The position numbers and the translations under genes were made by a program. The notes below the pieces were generated by a model. It was not told the origin of the DNA and made no database searches. It saw only the letters and a list, made by a program, of their open reading frames with translations. A DNA stretch of 58,681 bases, taken from Bordetella parapertussis (GTDB taxonomy: Bacteria; Pseudomonadota; Gammaproteobacteria; Burkholderiales; Burkholderiaceae_B). This document shows positions 34,355 to 43,482 of this stretch, piece by piece (positions within the stretch are counted from its first letter, which is position 1; each line of letters starts with the position of its first letter). The stretch covers positions 1 through 58,681 of the forward strand of contig CAMDEF010000020.1 in assembly GCA_945895265.1 (NCBI GenBank), read 5' to 3'.

Positions 34355-35263
34355 ATGAGTTGGCAACCTTCTCGTGATTTGATTGGCTATGCAAATAATC
34401 CCCCTAATCCAAAGTGGCCCGGTGGCGCGCGTTTGGCCGTAAATTTTGTGATGAATTACGAAGAAGGCTCTGAACCATCGGTTCAGGATGGCGAGGGCTT
34501 TTCTGAAACGGGTTTGACCGAGGCCCATGGCTTGAATCAGGCGGGTGCCGGACGCGACTTGGCTGCTGAGGGCATGTTTGAGTATGGCAGTCGCGTGGGG
34601 TTCTGGCGCCTCGTTAAGCTGTTTGAAGAGCGCAACATGCCTCTCACTGTGTTTGGCTGTGCACTCGCTCTAGAGCGTAACCCGCTCGCAGCCGAAAAAA
34701 TTCGACAAATGGGCTATGACGTCTGTTGTCACGGCTGGCGTTGGATCAAGCACTTTGAACTGACCGAGGAACAAGAGCGTGAGCACATCCGGCTTGCGAT
34801 TGAGTCACTCAAGAAAACGATCGGTGAACGACCGCTTGGTTGGTACTGCCGCTATGGCCCGAGCGTGAATACGCGTCGACTCGTCGCCGAAGAAGGTGGT
34901 TTTTTATATGACTCTGATTCTTATGCGGACGAACTACCTTTTTGGCAAACGGTCGAAGGTAAACCTCATCTCGTCGTACCGTATTCGCTAACGAATAATG
35001 ATGGCAAGTATGCTGGTACGGTTGGGACATCGGATGAATGGTTTAATTTCGTCAAAGATGCTTTTGATACGTTGTACGAAGAGGGTAAAACGCAGCCGAA
35101 AATGATGTCGGTTGGTTTACATATGCGACTGATCGGTCATCCTGCGCGCTCAGCGGGTTTAAAGCGTTTGCTGGATTACATCTCAACCAAGAAGGATGTC
35201 TGGGTCACACGCCGAATCGATATCGCGAACCACTGGTTAAAAACGCATCCCTATTCTGGCTAA
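34355..35263 (+). CDS. puuE: PuuE-type allantoinase (polysaccharide-deacetylase fold)
   Basis: The 302-residue protein matches PuuE: PPNPKWPGGARLAVNFVMNYEEGSE, VCCHGWRW and GWYCRYGPSVNTRR, with GLHMRLIGHPAR near the end. It hydrolyses allantoin to allantoate without the metal ligands typical of sugar deacetylases. ATG 34355 with CTGGAG is preferred over TTG 34322. Allantoicase, needed between PuuE and AllA, is not in the window. A truncated paralogue lies at 44089-44266. Confidence 0.88.
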   Translation: MSWQPSRDLIGYANNPPNPKWPGGARLAVNFVMNYEEGSEPSVQDGEGFSETGLTEAHGLNQAGAGRDLAAEGMFEYGSRVGFWRLVKLFEERNMPLTVFGCALALERNPLAAEKIRQMGYDVCCHGWRWIKHFELTEEQEREHIRLAIESLKKTIGERPLGWYCRYGPSVNTRRLVAEEGGFLYDSDSYADELPFWQTVEGKPHLVVPYSLTNNDGKYAGTVGTSDEWFNFVKDAFDTLYEEGKTQPKMMSVGLHMRLIGHPARSAGLKRLLDYISTKKDVWVTRRIDIANHWLKTHPYSG

Positions 35264-35470
35264 TCTTTATTCAGCCGGACGCGAAGCGAATCGTAAATCG
35301 CGTCGCATCTCCGTTAGTCAAGCAGCGTCACCACAGCAACGGTAGGTTCTGCCTTTGTGCAGGTGGGGCTGTATGGCACCGTCAAGATTGCTGACAACGC
35401 CTATAGACAGTGCGATAGCGAAAGGCAATTTGATTGCTCATGACTCCTAAAATCCACAATCATTAGCCTT
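35264..35470. other. Gene-free stretch after puuE
   Basis: An inverted repeat GACGCGA (35278-35284) with TCGCGTC (35298-35304) follows the puuE stop but has no T-run. No intact frame, RNA or IS end was recognised. Together with the fragments that follow, it looks like decayed coding DNA. Confidence 0.3.
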
Positions 35471-35677
35471 GTGCAATCAGGCGTTGGAATTAGCCTCGTT
35501 CGAGGGGAGGTAGCGGCGGCCGCACGTGTATCGGGCGAGCTAGTAATTTGGGAAAAAGGACGAGCAACAACGACGTTGCAGTTGATTTATCCCTCCAGTC
35601 GTCAGGCCAGTTTGGTGACGACAGCCATCCTTCGGGTAGCTGAAAAGATCTGGTGTTTGCCAAGTTATCTACGCTAA
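35471..35677 (+). pseudogene. LysR-family regulator, C-terminal remnant
   Basis: The frame encodes QSGVGISLVRGEVAAAARVSGELVIW and a final LIYPSSRQAS segment, the last part of a LysR substrate-binding domain. The helix-turn-helix and most of the effector domain are missing, and there is no proper start. It probably once controlled a neighbouring catabolic operon. Confidence 0.6.
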
Positions 35678-35681
35678 TCTG

Positions 35682-35879
35682 TTGACGTTGATCCAACTTT
35701 TCGGCCGCACCTCCCTTAGTATTGGCAATATTTTACCTAAAGTGGTTTTGCATTTAGTGGCACTGTGCAAACGAGCGAGTCAGGGCGATGCGCTGGCTCG
35801 GTCTGAGGCAGCAGAGCTTGATACGGCTCTTGGGCTGAAAAAACGGTCTGAAGATTTTGATTACTTCGAATCGCGTTAA
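35682..35879 (+). pseudogene. Short decayed coding fragment, perhaps of a DapA-like aldolase
   Basis: The 65-codon frame reads GRTSLSIGNILPKVVLHLVALCKRA and then a charged helix. The pattern vaguely resembles the C-terminal half of dihydrodipicolinate-synthase-family aldolases, but the match is weak. It lies directly after the LysR remnant, lacks a ribosome site and is best read as debris. Confidence 0.28.
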
Positions 35880-35891
35880 AGAACGTACCGA

Positions 35892-36287
35892 TTAATCGGG
35901 TATCACGGCAGTGACTTCAATTTCCACACGTGCACGGTCTTCGGCCAAGTCGACGACTTGCACAAGGGTCATCGCGGGGTAGTGTCGTCCGATGATGTTT
36001 TTATAGGCTTGGCCGAGCTCGCGACCGCATATCAAATATTCTTGCTTATCTTTGACATACCAAGTCATACGAACGATATGTTCGGGGCCCGCTTCAGCGC
36101 AAGCGAGTGTATCGACAATATTTCTCAAAGCTTGCTGGCTTTGCAGCACGAAGTCATCAGAGTCGAATTTCGATTCATGATTCCAACCGATCATACCTGC
36201 CAAATAAACGTGACGACCGCGTGTTGCGATGCCGTTGCTATACCCTTTCGGGGCAATCCAACCGTCGGGTTGTAAAACCTTCCACAT
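35892..36287 (-). CDS. RidA-family (YjgF) deaminase
   Basis: This 131-residue protein has the chorismate-mutase-like RidA fold, with YSNGIATRGRHVYLAGMIGW, QALRNIVDTLACAEAG and the terminal RVEIEVTAVIP strand. RidA proteins hydrolyse reactive enamines and imines to ketones plus ammonia. It is the last gene of the anthranilate-CoA operon, where reductive dearomatisation of 2-aminobenzoyl-CoA yields an enamine or imine. A dedicated deaminase role is plausible but inferred. AAGG precedes the ATG. Confidence 0.88.
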   Translation of the reverse strand: MWKVLQPDGWIAPKGYSNGIATRGRHVYLAGMIGWNHESKFDSDDFVLQSQQALRNIVDTLACAEAGPEHIVRMTWYVKDKQEYLICGRELGQAYKNIIGRHYPAMTLVQVVDLAEDRARVEIEVTAVIPD

Positions 36288-36303
36288 AGTTAGGCCTTTT
36301 TTA

Positions 36304-37968
36304 TTAAGTCGGTATGGTCATCTCTCGCAAGCGAAAGCGCTGCAGTTTACCCGTCGCGGTGCGCGGTAAGCTTTTTAGAAAAATAATTTTTCGAGGGTAT
36401 TTAAACGGAGCAATATTTTTTTTGACAAAATTTTGTAAGGTTTCGATAAGTGTTGCACTGGGTTCGAAGCCAGTATTGAGTGTAACGAAGGCGGTGATGA
36501 CTTGTCCGCGCTCAGCATCGGGTTGTCCGATTACAGCGCATTCTGCAACCGCTGGGTGCTGTAACAAAATGCCCTCAACCTCTGGCGCGGCGACGTTGTA
36601 ACCCGCTGAAACGATCATGTCATCATTGCGTGCGATATAAGTAAAGTAGCCCTCTTTATCCATGACGAAGGTGTCGCCGGGCAAGTTCCAGCCATCTCTA
36701 ACATATTCGGCTTGACGCAAGTCTTCGAGATAACGACAACCGGTCGGGCCACGCACAGCGAGTCGCCCGGGCGTTCCCGCTGGCACGGGTCGCATTTGTT
36801 GATCGACGATTTGAGCAATGTACCCCGGCACGACTCGGCCGACACAGCCCGGCCTCGCATGTTTGCCTGCACTACTGATATAGATATGGGTTAATTCGGT
36901 GCCGCCTATGCCATCGGTGAGATCGGTTCCGGTACTGTCCTTCCAGCGTTGTCGAGTTGACTCGGACAGGGGTTCGCCAGCCGATACAGGGTGACGTAAA
37001 GAGCTTAAGTCGAACGCGTGAGCTAAGCTCGCCATCTGACGATAAAAGGTTGGTGCGGTGTAGCATTGAGTGGCGCGATAAGAGGCCATGGTGTCCAACA
37101 GTGTCTCGGGCGTGTGTTTCTCAAGCAAAATCGTTGAAGCGCCGTAACGCAGCGGAAACGCCAGTAAACCACCTAAGCCAAAGGTAAAGGCAAGCGGCGG
37201 AGTGCCGCAGACGATGTCAGAGGCATTCATTTCCAAAATATGCTTTGGAAACAGATCACACATCGCCAAGATATCGCGATGAAAGTGCATCGTGCCTTTG
37301 GGCTGACCTGTTGTACCACTAGTAAACGCAATCAAGCACACATCATCTTTACTGGTTGGATGCGCACAAAATGGGCGGGAGTACTTTGTCATTAACGCTT
37401 CAAGTCCGTCAGGCCGATGATTGTCGAAGTAAAGGACAAGTTGTAATGACGAGGCGTTTTGCGGGTGTTGCGGTGCTAAGCAAAAACTCAACTCTTCTGA
37501 CAGGTTCTGCGAGCAAAGAGCGGCCGTAATCTGAGCTTTTTCGATGACTTGCCTGAGCTCGCTTGCTCGCAGCATTGGCATGGTGGGTACCATGACCAGA
37601 CCCGCTTTTATGCCCGCCAACAAACAAGCAGCCATCATCGGAGAATTCGCTCCTCTTAGAAGCACGCGATTGCCCGCGACTAGCTTGAGGTCTTGGATAA
37701 GCGCCTGCGCGATGGCGTCGATCTGTTGTTGTAATTTGTGATACGTCCAAGTCACAGCACCGTGCTCGTCGCGGCCGTACAACGCGGGTCGCGCGCCCTC
37801 GCCTTGTGAAACGTGCGTGTCGACTAATTCTTGTACGATGTTTAACTGAGTCGGATATTGCAATTCAGGGCGGTCAAAGAGAAATATCGGCCACTGGTCT
37901 GCAGGGGGCAAATGGTCACGCGTAAACATATCAACGTGTGATGAGACGGCAAGCGCAAGCTTTGACAT
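36304..37968 (-). CDS. 2-Aminobenzoate-CoA ligase (benzoate-CoA ligase family)
   Basis: The 554-residue adenylate-forming enzyme has the P-loop FTSGTTGQPKGTMHFH and AGEPL, with the catalytic Lys in SLPRTATGKLQRFRL near the end. Its overall layout is that of benzoate- and 2-aminobenzoate-CoA ligases. It activates anthranilate with ATP and CoA for the monooxygenase/reductase encoded upstream. ATG 37968 has AGAGAGG upstream; starts at 38031 (TTG) and 38019 (ATG) would add a short tail. Substrate choice rests mainly on the neighbouring 2-aminobenzoyl-CoA enzyme. Confidence 0.87.
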   Translation of the reverse strand: MSKLALAVSSHVDMFTRDHLPPADQWPIFLFDRPELQYPTQLNIVQELVDTHVSQGEGARPALYGRDEHGAVTWTYHKLQQQIDAIAQALIQDLKLVAGNRVLLRGANSPMMAACLLAGIKAGLVMVPTMPMLRASELRQVIEKAQITAALCSQNLSEELSFCLAPQHPQNASSLQLVLYFDNHRPDGLEALMTKYSRPFCAHPTSKDDVCLIAFTSGTTGQPKGTMHFHRDILAMCDLFPKHILEMNASDIVCGTPPLAFTFGLGGLLAFPLRYGASTILLEKHTPETLLDTMASYRATQCYTAPTFYRQMASLAHAFDLSSLRHPVSAGEPLSESTRQRWKDSTGTDLTDGIGGTELTHIYISSAGKHARPGCVGRVVPGYIAQIVDQQMRPVPAGTPGRLAVRGPTGCRYLEDLRQAEYVRDGWNLPGDTFVMDKEGYFTYIARNDDMIVSAGYNVAAPEVEGILLQHPAVAECAVIGQPDAERGQVITAFVTLNTGFEPSATLIETLQNFVKKNIAPFKYPRKIIFLKSLPRTATGKLQRFRLREMTIPT

Positions 37969-38027
37969 CGACACCTCTCTTAGGTTGTTGCGCAAAGGGC
38001 TAGACGTGAGTGCAGTCATTGACTCCG

Positions 38028-38888
38028 TCAATCCCCTTCAAAAATAGGTATTTTTTTAGCAACAAAAGCGTGATAAGCACGATGAAAGTCGTTGGTCATC
38101 ATACAGATGGCTTGTGCTTGAGCCTCTGCTTCGATCGCCTCATTCACACCCATATTCCATTCCTGTTGCAACATTTTTTTAGTCATGCTGTTGGCGAAGG
38201 TCGGACCGTTAGCCATGTCAGAAGCTATTTTTTGGACATGTGGCAGAAGGGCGTCGGGCGAGCAAAGCTGGTTATAAAAGCCCCAGCGTTCTGCCTCTGC
38301 GCCGGGAAGGCCTCGCCCCGTGTACAGCAGTTCGGAGGCTCTGCCTTGACCAACCACACGTGGCAAGAGAGCGCAGGCTCCCATGTCGCAACCGGCTAAG
38401 CCAACTTTATTAAATAAAAAATACGTTTTACTTCGCTCGGTACCAAAGCGTAAATCTGCCCCAAGCGCCAGCAAAGCGCCCGCGCCCGCGCAAATACCAT
38501 CGATCGCTGCGATGATTGGCTGCGGACATGCCCGCATGGCTTTAATGACCTCGCCTGTCATGCGGGTAAACGCAAGTAGACCCGGCGTATCTAGTTCGGT
38601 CAGTGGGCCGATAATTTCATGCACGTCGCCGCCTGAGCAAAAATTTTGTCCGGCTCCGGTAATAACAATGGCGTGTACATCGTCCACGTCACTCATCGCC
38701 CGAAACAAATCGCGTAATTCAGCATAAGACTCAAAAGACAATGGATTTTTTCGCTCAGGTCGGTTTAGTGTAATCGTGGCAACTTTGGCTGAGTATTGAA
38801 AAAGAATATGCTCGCCTTGGTATTCTGCTAACGACTTGCGGTGTCGTGGTAATTGATGCGATCTTCCCGAACGATATTTTTTGCTCAT
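38028..38888 (-). CDS. Enoyl-CoA hydratase/isomerase family protein
   Basis: This 286-residue crotonase-fold protein has [20 protein letters not shown], the oxyanion-hole segments [11 protein letters not shown] and [20 protein letters not shown], and [15 protein letters not shown]. An N-terminal extension of about 25 basic residues precedes the fold. It overlaps the MarR stop (ATGA). It likely hydrates or opens a ring-derived acyl-CoA after dearomatisation. Confidence 0.87.
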   Translation of the reverse strand: MSKKYRSGRSHQLPRHRKSLAEYQGEHILFQYSAKVATITLNRPERKNPLSFESYAELRDLFRAMSDVDDVHAIVITGAGQNFCSGGDVHEIIGPLTELDTPGLLAFTRMTGEVIKAMRACPQPIIAAIDGICAGAGALLALGADLRFGTERSKTYFLFNKVGLAGCDMGACALLPRVVGQGRASELLYTGRGLPGAEAERWGFYNQLCSPDALLPHVQKIASDMANGPTFANSMTKKMLQQEWNMGVNEAIEAEAQAQAICMMTNDFHRAYHAFVAKKIPIFEGD

Positions 38889-39397
38889 GATTGATCCAGA
38901 GAGACAGAGGTTACATAGTGTTGACGAATGCCAGTTTTGAGATGTCCTAATAGACTGAAGAGTTGAGCCTGCTGCTCTCCTGTGATCCCGCTAAATAACT
39001 GCACCACCCAGCGTTCATGCGCTTGAGCCATTTGTACAAAACTGGTGCGGCCAGAGGGGGTTAGAACAACTTTAAAAGATCTTCTGTCCCTCGGTGCAAC
39101 CACGCGTTGTACGAGTTGTTCTTTTTCAAGTTGATCTACGATCGCCGTGATGTTGCCACCACTGACCATCATGCGGCGCGATAATTCACTCATCATGAGT
39201 CCATCGCGATGACGCTCGAGTTGTGCCATGAGATCAAAACGTGGCAGACTGGTATCAAATTGTTCGCGTAATTTTTGACGCACTTTGTCTTCGACCAGAG
39301 TAGTGCAAGACAATAATCGTAGCCACAAGCGCAAAGACAAGTGATGATCCTTATGGGCGCGTAATTCTTGATCTTGAGACACGTCGGTGTTGATCAT
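38885..39397 (-). CDS. MarR-family transcriptional regulator
   Basis: A 170-residue winged-helix regulator with [38 protein letters not shown] and the wing [16 protein letters not shown]. It is embedded between the SDR and the hydratase with four-base overlaps, so it is co-expressed with the pathway. It probably represses the operon until an aryl-CoA ligand binds, as MarR proteins of aromatic-CoA pathways do; the ligand is inferred. Confidence 0.88.
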   Translation of the reverse strand: MINTDVSQDQELRAHKDHHLSLRLWLRLLSCTTLVEDKVRQKLREQFDTSLPRFDLMAQLERHRDGLMMSELSRRMMVSGGNITAIVDQLEKEQLVQRVVAPRDRRSFKVVLTPSGRTSFVQMAQAHERWVVQLFSGITGEQQAQLFSLLGHLKTGIRQHYVTSVSLDQS

Positions 39398-40191
39398 CTT
39401 GCTAATTCTCCGCCATCGATGGCGATCGCTTGTCCGTTAATTGAGTGACTTTCGGATTGGCATAACCACAGCACGGTGCGGGCGACCTCCTCCGGCCCCA
39501 CTAACCGCTGCTGGGGATTATTCGAAACCAGCGCAGCGTAGGCTTGTTCAGGTGTTTTGCCGGTTTCATGAACGATATTTTCGAGCGCGCGTTGTGTCAG
39601 GTCGGTGTCGGTGAAGCCCGGGCAAATAGCATTGACCGTGATGGCTTTTCGCGCTAATTCTAGAGCCAGGGCGCGAGTCAATCCCACTACGCCGTGCTTG
39701 GCGGCAACATAGGCCGTGACATAAGGATAGCCCTTTAAGCCCGCGGTGCTGGCGACATTGATAATACGACCTGGGATACCTTGTGAGGCCGCTAAAACCA
39801 TCGAAGCAAGTACGGCTCGAGTGCAGGCATACGTTCCGGTTAGATTGACATCAATCATGCGTTGCCAGGCTGCAAGGTCGGTCTTTTCAAATGGTTGGCT
39901 AAGCGCCTGGCCAGCGTTGTTAATTAAGATATTCACTGGACCCAAAGCCGACAGTGCCTTCTGTATTGCGGCTTCGAGCGCTGTGTGATCTGTAATATCA
40001 ACTGCCAGCACGCAGATTGAAGCCTGCTGATCAAGTGTTTTAGCCAGAGCTTCTAAGTGCTCGGCGTCCCGCCCAAGTAAAGTTAAGTTAGCGCCGGCCC
40101 GCGCCAGTTCACGAGCAATAGCGGCTCCGATACCACGAGAGGCCCCCGTGATCAGAGCATGACGTTGTTTGAGAGATTGAGCGTCTGGCAT
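39394..40191 (-). CDS. Short-chain dehydrogenase/reductase, probable 3-hydroxyacyl-CoA dehydrogenase
   Basis: The 265-residue SDR has the cofactor motif TGASRGIGAAIA, NNAG, catalytic Ser in INVASTAG and the YxxxK motif YVAAKHG. The C-terminal INGQAIAIDGGE is typical. In the anthranilate-CoA context it would oxidise or reduce a hydroxyl/keto group on the dearomatised CoA intermediate. It starts five bases after the monooxygenase stop. Confidence 0.88.
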   Translation of the reverse strand: MPDAQSLKQRHALITGASRGIGAAIARELARAGANLTLLGRDAEHLEALAKTLDQQASICVLAVDITDHTALEAAIQKALSALGPVNILINNAGQALSQPFEKTDLAAWQRMIDVNLTGTYACTRAVLASMVLAASQGIPGRIINVASTAGLKGYPYVTAYVAAKHGVVGLTRALALELARKAITVNAICPGFTDTDLTQRALENIVHETGKTPEQAYAALVSNNPQQRLVGPEEVARTVLWLCQSESHSINGQAIAIDGGELAR

Positions 40192-40196
40192 TGGTA

Positions 40197-42530
40197 TTAT
40201 TTGTTTGAAGACAAAAGTGCTGCGGCGCGTTCGAAAGTGGTTTCGAGCTGCCGTTTAGCCGATAGATATTGTTTTGGCCACGCAATGGCTTGGTAACCGA
40301 TGCGAGCAGCCTCGGTTAAGGTCCAGAATGGGTTGGCTAAATGCGGGCGAGCGATAGCGCATAAATCGGCACGACCTGCGGCAATAATACTATTGACGTG
40401 ATCGGCCTCGCTGATGGCGCCTACCGCGATTGTGGCGATGCCAGCCTCTTGCCTGATTCGGTCGGCGAAGGGCGTCTGAAACATACGACCAAACACCGGT
40501 TTTTCGAGTTTACTGACTTGACCTGACGAACAATCAATCAGATCTGCTCCCGCAGACTTAAAGGCTTTGGCGATGAGAACTGCTTGTTCGGGGGTGATAC
40601 CCCCCTGTACCCAGTCGTGCGCTGAAATTCGTACCGACATTGGTAAATGAGCGGGCCAGACCGCACGCACGGCTTCAAAGACTTCTAAGGGATAGCGCAA
40701 ACGATTTTCTAGCGAGCCACCATATTGATCGCTTCGGCGATTCGTCAAAGGCGATATAAAACTCGACAGTAAATAGCCATGCGCGCAGTGCAACTCAAGC
40801 CAGTCAAATCCGACGAGCGCAGCGCGTTGCGTCGTTTGGATAAAGTCATCTTTTACACGCGCCATATCCGCGAGCGTCATTGCGTGCGACTGTTGACTGA
40901 TTCCGTCTAGGTATTGCTGTGACGAGGCGCTCAATAAAGGCCAGTTTGGTTCGGTGTCAAAGGCCTCAAGCGGTTGGTCTATGCCGTCCCAAGCACGTCT
41001 GCTTGAACCTTTTGCGCCAGCATGACCGATTTGCGCCGCGATACGCGCATCGCTGTTGCAGTGCGCCCAAGAGACGATACGCTGCCAAGCTTGCGTTTGC
41101 GCGTCGTTCCATAATCCTGGACAACCCGGCGTAATCCGAGCATCTGCACTGACACAAATCATTTCGGCAAAAACCATACCCGCGCCACCCATCGCACGCG
41201 CACCTAAGTGAACGAGGTGATAATCCCCTGGTACACCATCTTGGGCCGAATACTGCGCCATCGGAGATACGACGACGCGATTTTTCAAGGTAACAGAGCG
41301 TGCTGTGTATGGGGTAAACATTGGAGGCGTCTGGCTAATGCTCGGAGACTTTGCACGCTGCGCAAACCACTGCTCATAGCCCTCTAGCCATTTTTTATCG
41401 CGCAGACGTAGATTTTCGTGGCTGATACGTTGACTGCGAGTGAGCATCGAGTACATAAATTGCTCGGGTTGTAGCTGATCGCAATAGCGTTGGCCACAGA
41501 CTTCAAACCATTCCATGGCGTTCCATGCCGCATTTTGTAGCTTGAGTGTTTCGATGCGTCGTAATTCTTGGTAATCTGTCAGCACGCGTGCAAGTTGACT
41601 GGTCTCGCAACCGTGGATCTCAAATTGTCGAGTCAATTCGATCGCATCTTCTAGCGCCAATTTAGTTCCAGAGCCGATGGCAAAGTGCGCGGTATGAACT
41701 GCGTCACCCATTAACACGACGTGAGCACCGAGTTTATTTTTTAGCCACCATTGCTCGCAGACGACGCGCTGAAAATTTAGCCAAGCCGAACCGCGCAAAT
41801 GCCGCGCATTGGTCAGCAGTTTGGCTCCTTTTAAGTTGTTGGCAAACAGCGCTTCACAAAACGCGATCGATTGCTCCTGATCGGCATGCTCTAAGCCGTG
41901 CGCCAGCCAGGTCTGTTCAGAGCATTCGACAATAAACGTCGAAGTTTCGTCGTCAAATTTATAGATATGTGCTTGAAACCAACCGTGTTCAGTTTTTTGA
42001 AAATCAAAGGTGAAGGCGTCATATTGACGCTTTGTGCCCAGCCAGATAAAGCGGTTAGGCCGGGTCACGATATCTGGCTTAACAATCTCTGAATACTGTG
42101 TGCGTATTTTAGAGTTGATGCCATCGCAAGCGATGATTAAATCAGCATCAGAAAAATCTAAGTCTGAGTCCACATCGCAGCTGAACTGCAATACGACGCC
42201 CAGCGCTTCGCAGCGTGATTGCAAAATATTCAATAGCTTTTTTCGACCAATGCCGACGAAGCCGTGTCCGCCCGAGCGGATTGTTCGGCCCTTAAAAAGC
42301 AGTTCAATATCATCCCAGTGATTGAAAGCTGTTTGAATGTCGTGAGCCGTGGTGAGGTCCCACTGACGCATGTTCTCCATCGTGGCGTCTGAAAATACGA
42401 TACCCCAGCCGAAGGTGTCGTAAGGCAAGTTGCGTTCAATGACGCTGATATCGTGACTTGGCCAACGCGCTTTCATCAGCAAACTAAAATACAAACCTGC
42501 AGGACCGCCGCCAATACAAACGATTTTCAT
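40197..42530 (-). CDS. 2-Aminobenzoyl-CoA monooxygenase/reductase (FAD hydroxylase fused to OYE)
   Basis: The 777-residue fusion begins with an FAD hydroxylase (GGGPAGLYFSLL, residues about 8-19; HVVLMGDAVHTAHFAIGSGT near 275). An Old Yellow Enzyme domain runs from about residue 395 (MFTPYTARSVTLKNRVVVSPM, HCAHGYLLSSFISPLTN, YGGSLENRLRYPLEV). This architecture is characteristic of 2-aminobenzoyl-CoA monooxygenase/reductase and the salicylyl-CoA 5-hydroxylase relatives. It hydroxylates and reduces the ring in one polypeptide. It is the first gene of the six-gene operon. Confidence 0.9.
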   Translation of the reverse strand: MKIVCIGGGPAGLYFSLLMKARWPSHDISVIERNLPYDTFGWGIVFSDATMENMRQWDLTTAHDIQTAFNHWDDIELLFKGRTIRSGGHGFVGIGRKKLLNILQSRCEALGVVLQFSCDVDSDLDFSDADLIIACDGINSKIRTQYSEIVKPDIVTRPNRFIWLGTKRQYDAFTFDFQKTEHGWFQAHIYKFDDETSTFIVECSEQTWLAHGLEHADQEQSIAFCEALFANNLKGAKLLTNARHLRGSAWLNFQRVVCEQWWLKNKLGAHVVLMGDAVHTAHFAIGSGTKLALEDAIELTRQFEIHGCETSQLARVLTDYQELRRIETLKLQNAAWNAMEWFEVCGQRYCDQLQPEQFMYSMLTRSQRISHENLRLRDKKWLEGYEQWFAQRAKSPSISQTPPMFTPYTARSVTLKNRVVVSPMAQYSAQDGVPGDYHLVHLGARAMGGAGMVFAEMICVSADARITPGCPGLWNDAQTQAWQRIVSWAHCNSDARIAAQIGHAGAKGSSRRAWDGIDQPLEAFDTEPNWPLLSASSQQYLDGISQQSHAMTLADMARVKDDFIQTTQRAALVGFDWLELHCAHGYLLSSFISPLTNRRSDQYGGSLENRLRYPLEVFEAVRAVWPAHLPMSVRISAHDWVQGGITPEQAVLIAKAFKSAGADLIDCSSGQVSKLEKPVFGRMFQTPFADRIRQEAGIATIAVGAISEADHVNSIIAAGRADLCAIARPHLANPFWTLTEAARIGYQAIAWPKQYLSAKRQLETTFERAAALLSSNK

Positions 42531-42660
42531 AGGCTCTTTTTTATAAAATACTTTAAAGTTAAATATTTCATTATTGAAGTATCTTGCGCTCCTTTGCTGT
42601 TGTCAAGCTTTAAAATAAAAATAAAGCAATACTTAAATATTTTATTAAAAGAAGAGTTTG
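42531..42660. promoter_or_regulatory. AT-rich control region upstream of the anthranilate-CoA operon
   Basis: A 15-base motif TTAAATATTT[CT]ATTA occurs directly repeated at 42559-42573 and 42633-42647. ATACTT and AAGTAT flank the first copy as a wide inverted pair. The region is far richer in A and T than its surroundings and lies immediately before the first gene of a MarR-containing operon, so the repeats are candidate MarR sites. On the plus strand it ends in GAAGAG before ATGATGAACC, which opens a broken 17-codon frame. Confidence 0.5.
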
Positions 42661-43333
42661 ATGATGAACCGTATAGGTCGCGTAACCTCTCAAAATTCTG
42701 ATAGTTTTCTTTAGTTGTCTGCGCTCACGACCTGTTAGTGCCGTGTTCGACTTACGGGGGGTGACCTGCCTGCTCCAGTGGAGTCATTGGTTTCACTTCC
42801 CAAAAGTGGGAATGAGTTTGAGGCGATAGTCTATTCCGCCGCCAAAAACCGTCGGAATAATCAGGATTTCACACGGCACGGTCGTCTAGGACAAGCTCAA
42901 CTTGGTGTAGATGCTGTATTGTTGATTTGCACCGAGAACTGACCCACTGGAGGTGCGGCGGAGCTGGCTGCCGGTGGTGCGCAGGGGGGGTTAAGCTGCT
43001 TACACCCACTTGGGCGGCACGTTGGCTGCTGTTAGGTAGCTATTGCTGGCAGCAAACCCACACCCGACCCATGCCCACTTGGGTACTAGCGACCTTCGGG
43101 TGGCTTTTTAAAGGCCGTTTATGAAGGATGCGGTAGACGTTTGTGTTAACGCTAAGACGTTGAGTCAAGGCGCGGTTAGGCACTTTTATGATGCCCTGGA
43201 ACAAAGAGCCGTAAAAACGGATGTGCTGGCTGATGATGGTGAGAGTTTTGAGGGCGATGGGGTTGCCCTGATGTTGGGCGCAGAATTACGTGGCCTATAC
43301 ACTTATAAGGCATTTGTGCGTATTTCACTGAAC
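42661..43333. other. IS-scarred intergenic region
   Basis: A good ribosome site (AGAAGAG) precedes a frame MMNRIGRVTSQNSDSFL that stops after 17 codons, probably the 5' end of a gene lost by insertion. Further along is CACCGAGAACTGACCCAC (about 42932-42949), a sequence that looks like an IS21-type terminal motif. CCACTTGGG occurs twice between 43000 and 43085. Apart from the doubtful ORF at 43121 no gene is visible. I read this as overlapping remnants of insertion sequences. Confidence 0.4.
43089..43109 (+). terminator. Possible terminator hairpin with TTCG loop
   Basis: GCGACC (43089-43094) pairs with GGTGGC (43099-43104) with one mismatch across a TTCG tetraloop, followed by TTTTT. It has the form of a Rho-independent terminator, but no plus-strand gene lies directly upstream. 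Confidence 0.35.
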
Positions 43334-43360
43334 GTGACCGGTGGTTTCGCGAAAGCGTGA
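43121..43360 (+). CDS. Unrecognised short ORF ending inside an IS-like repeat
   Basis: A 79-codon frame starts at ATG 43121 with AAAGG six bases before it. The product includes LSQGAVRHFYDALEQRAVKTDVL and an acidic DDGESFEGDG segment. I do not recognise it. Its last ten codons lie in the 30-base inverted repeat, so the natural C-terminus is probably lost. It may be a gene fragment trapped among IS remnants. Confidence 0.3.
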   Translation: MKDAVDVCVNAKTLSQGAVRHFYDALEQRAVKTDVLADDGESFEGDGVALMLGAELRGLYTYKAFVRISLNVTGGFAKA

Positions 43361-43435
43361 CCGATGCGGTTAGGTTGCATAGTTAATGATTAATCTTATC
43401 CGAAACGGTCACGCTTTCGTGAAATCATCGGTCAC
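43334..43435. repeat. Pair of facing 30-bp inverted repeats, IS21-type ends
   Basis: The sequence at 43334-43363 and the reverse complement of 43406-43435 agree at 27 of 30 positions. Both begin GTGACCG and end AAAGCGTGACCG. Forty-two unrelated bases separate them. The right copy lies 48 bases past the istB stop, where an IS21-family terminus is expected. The left copy faces it, as though a second related element ended here. Confidence 0.7.
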
Positions 43436-43482
43436 GATGATATGAAATCGTTGCTTCGGCGCGGTGTTTGGTTGGAAAAACA

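Noticed and set aside
42661..42714. A 17-codon frame with a good ribosome site, considered as a leader peptide
   Set aside because: No attenuator or downstream gene follows; it is more likely the cut 5' end of a lost gene.
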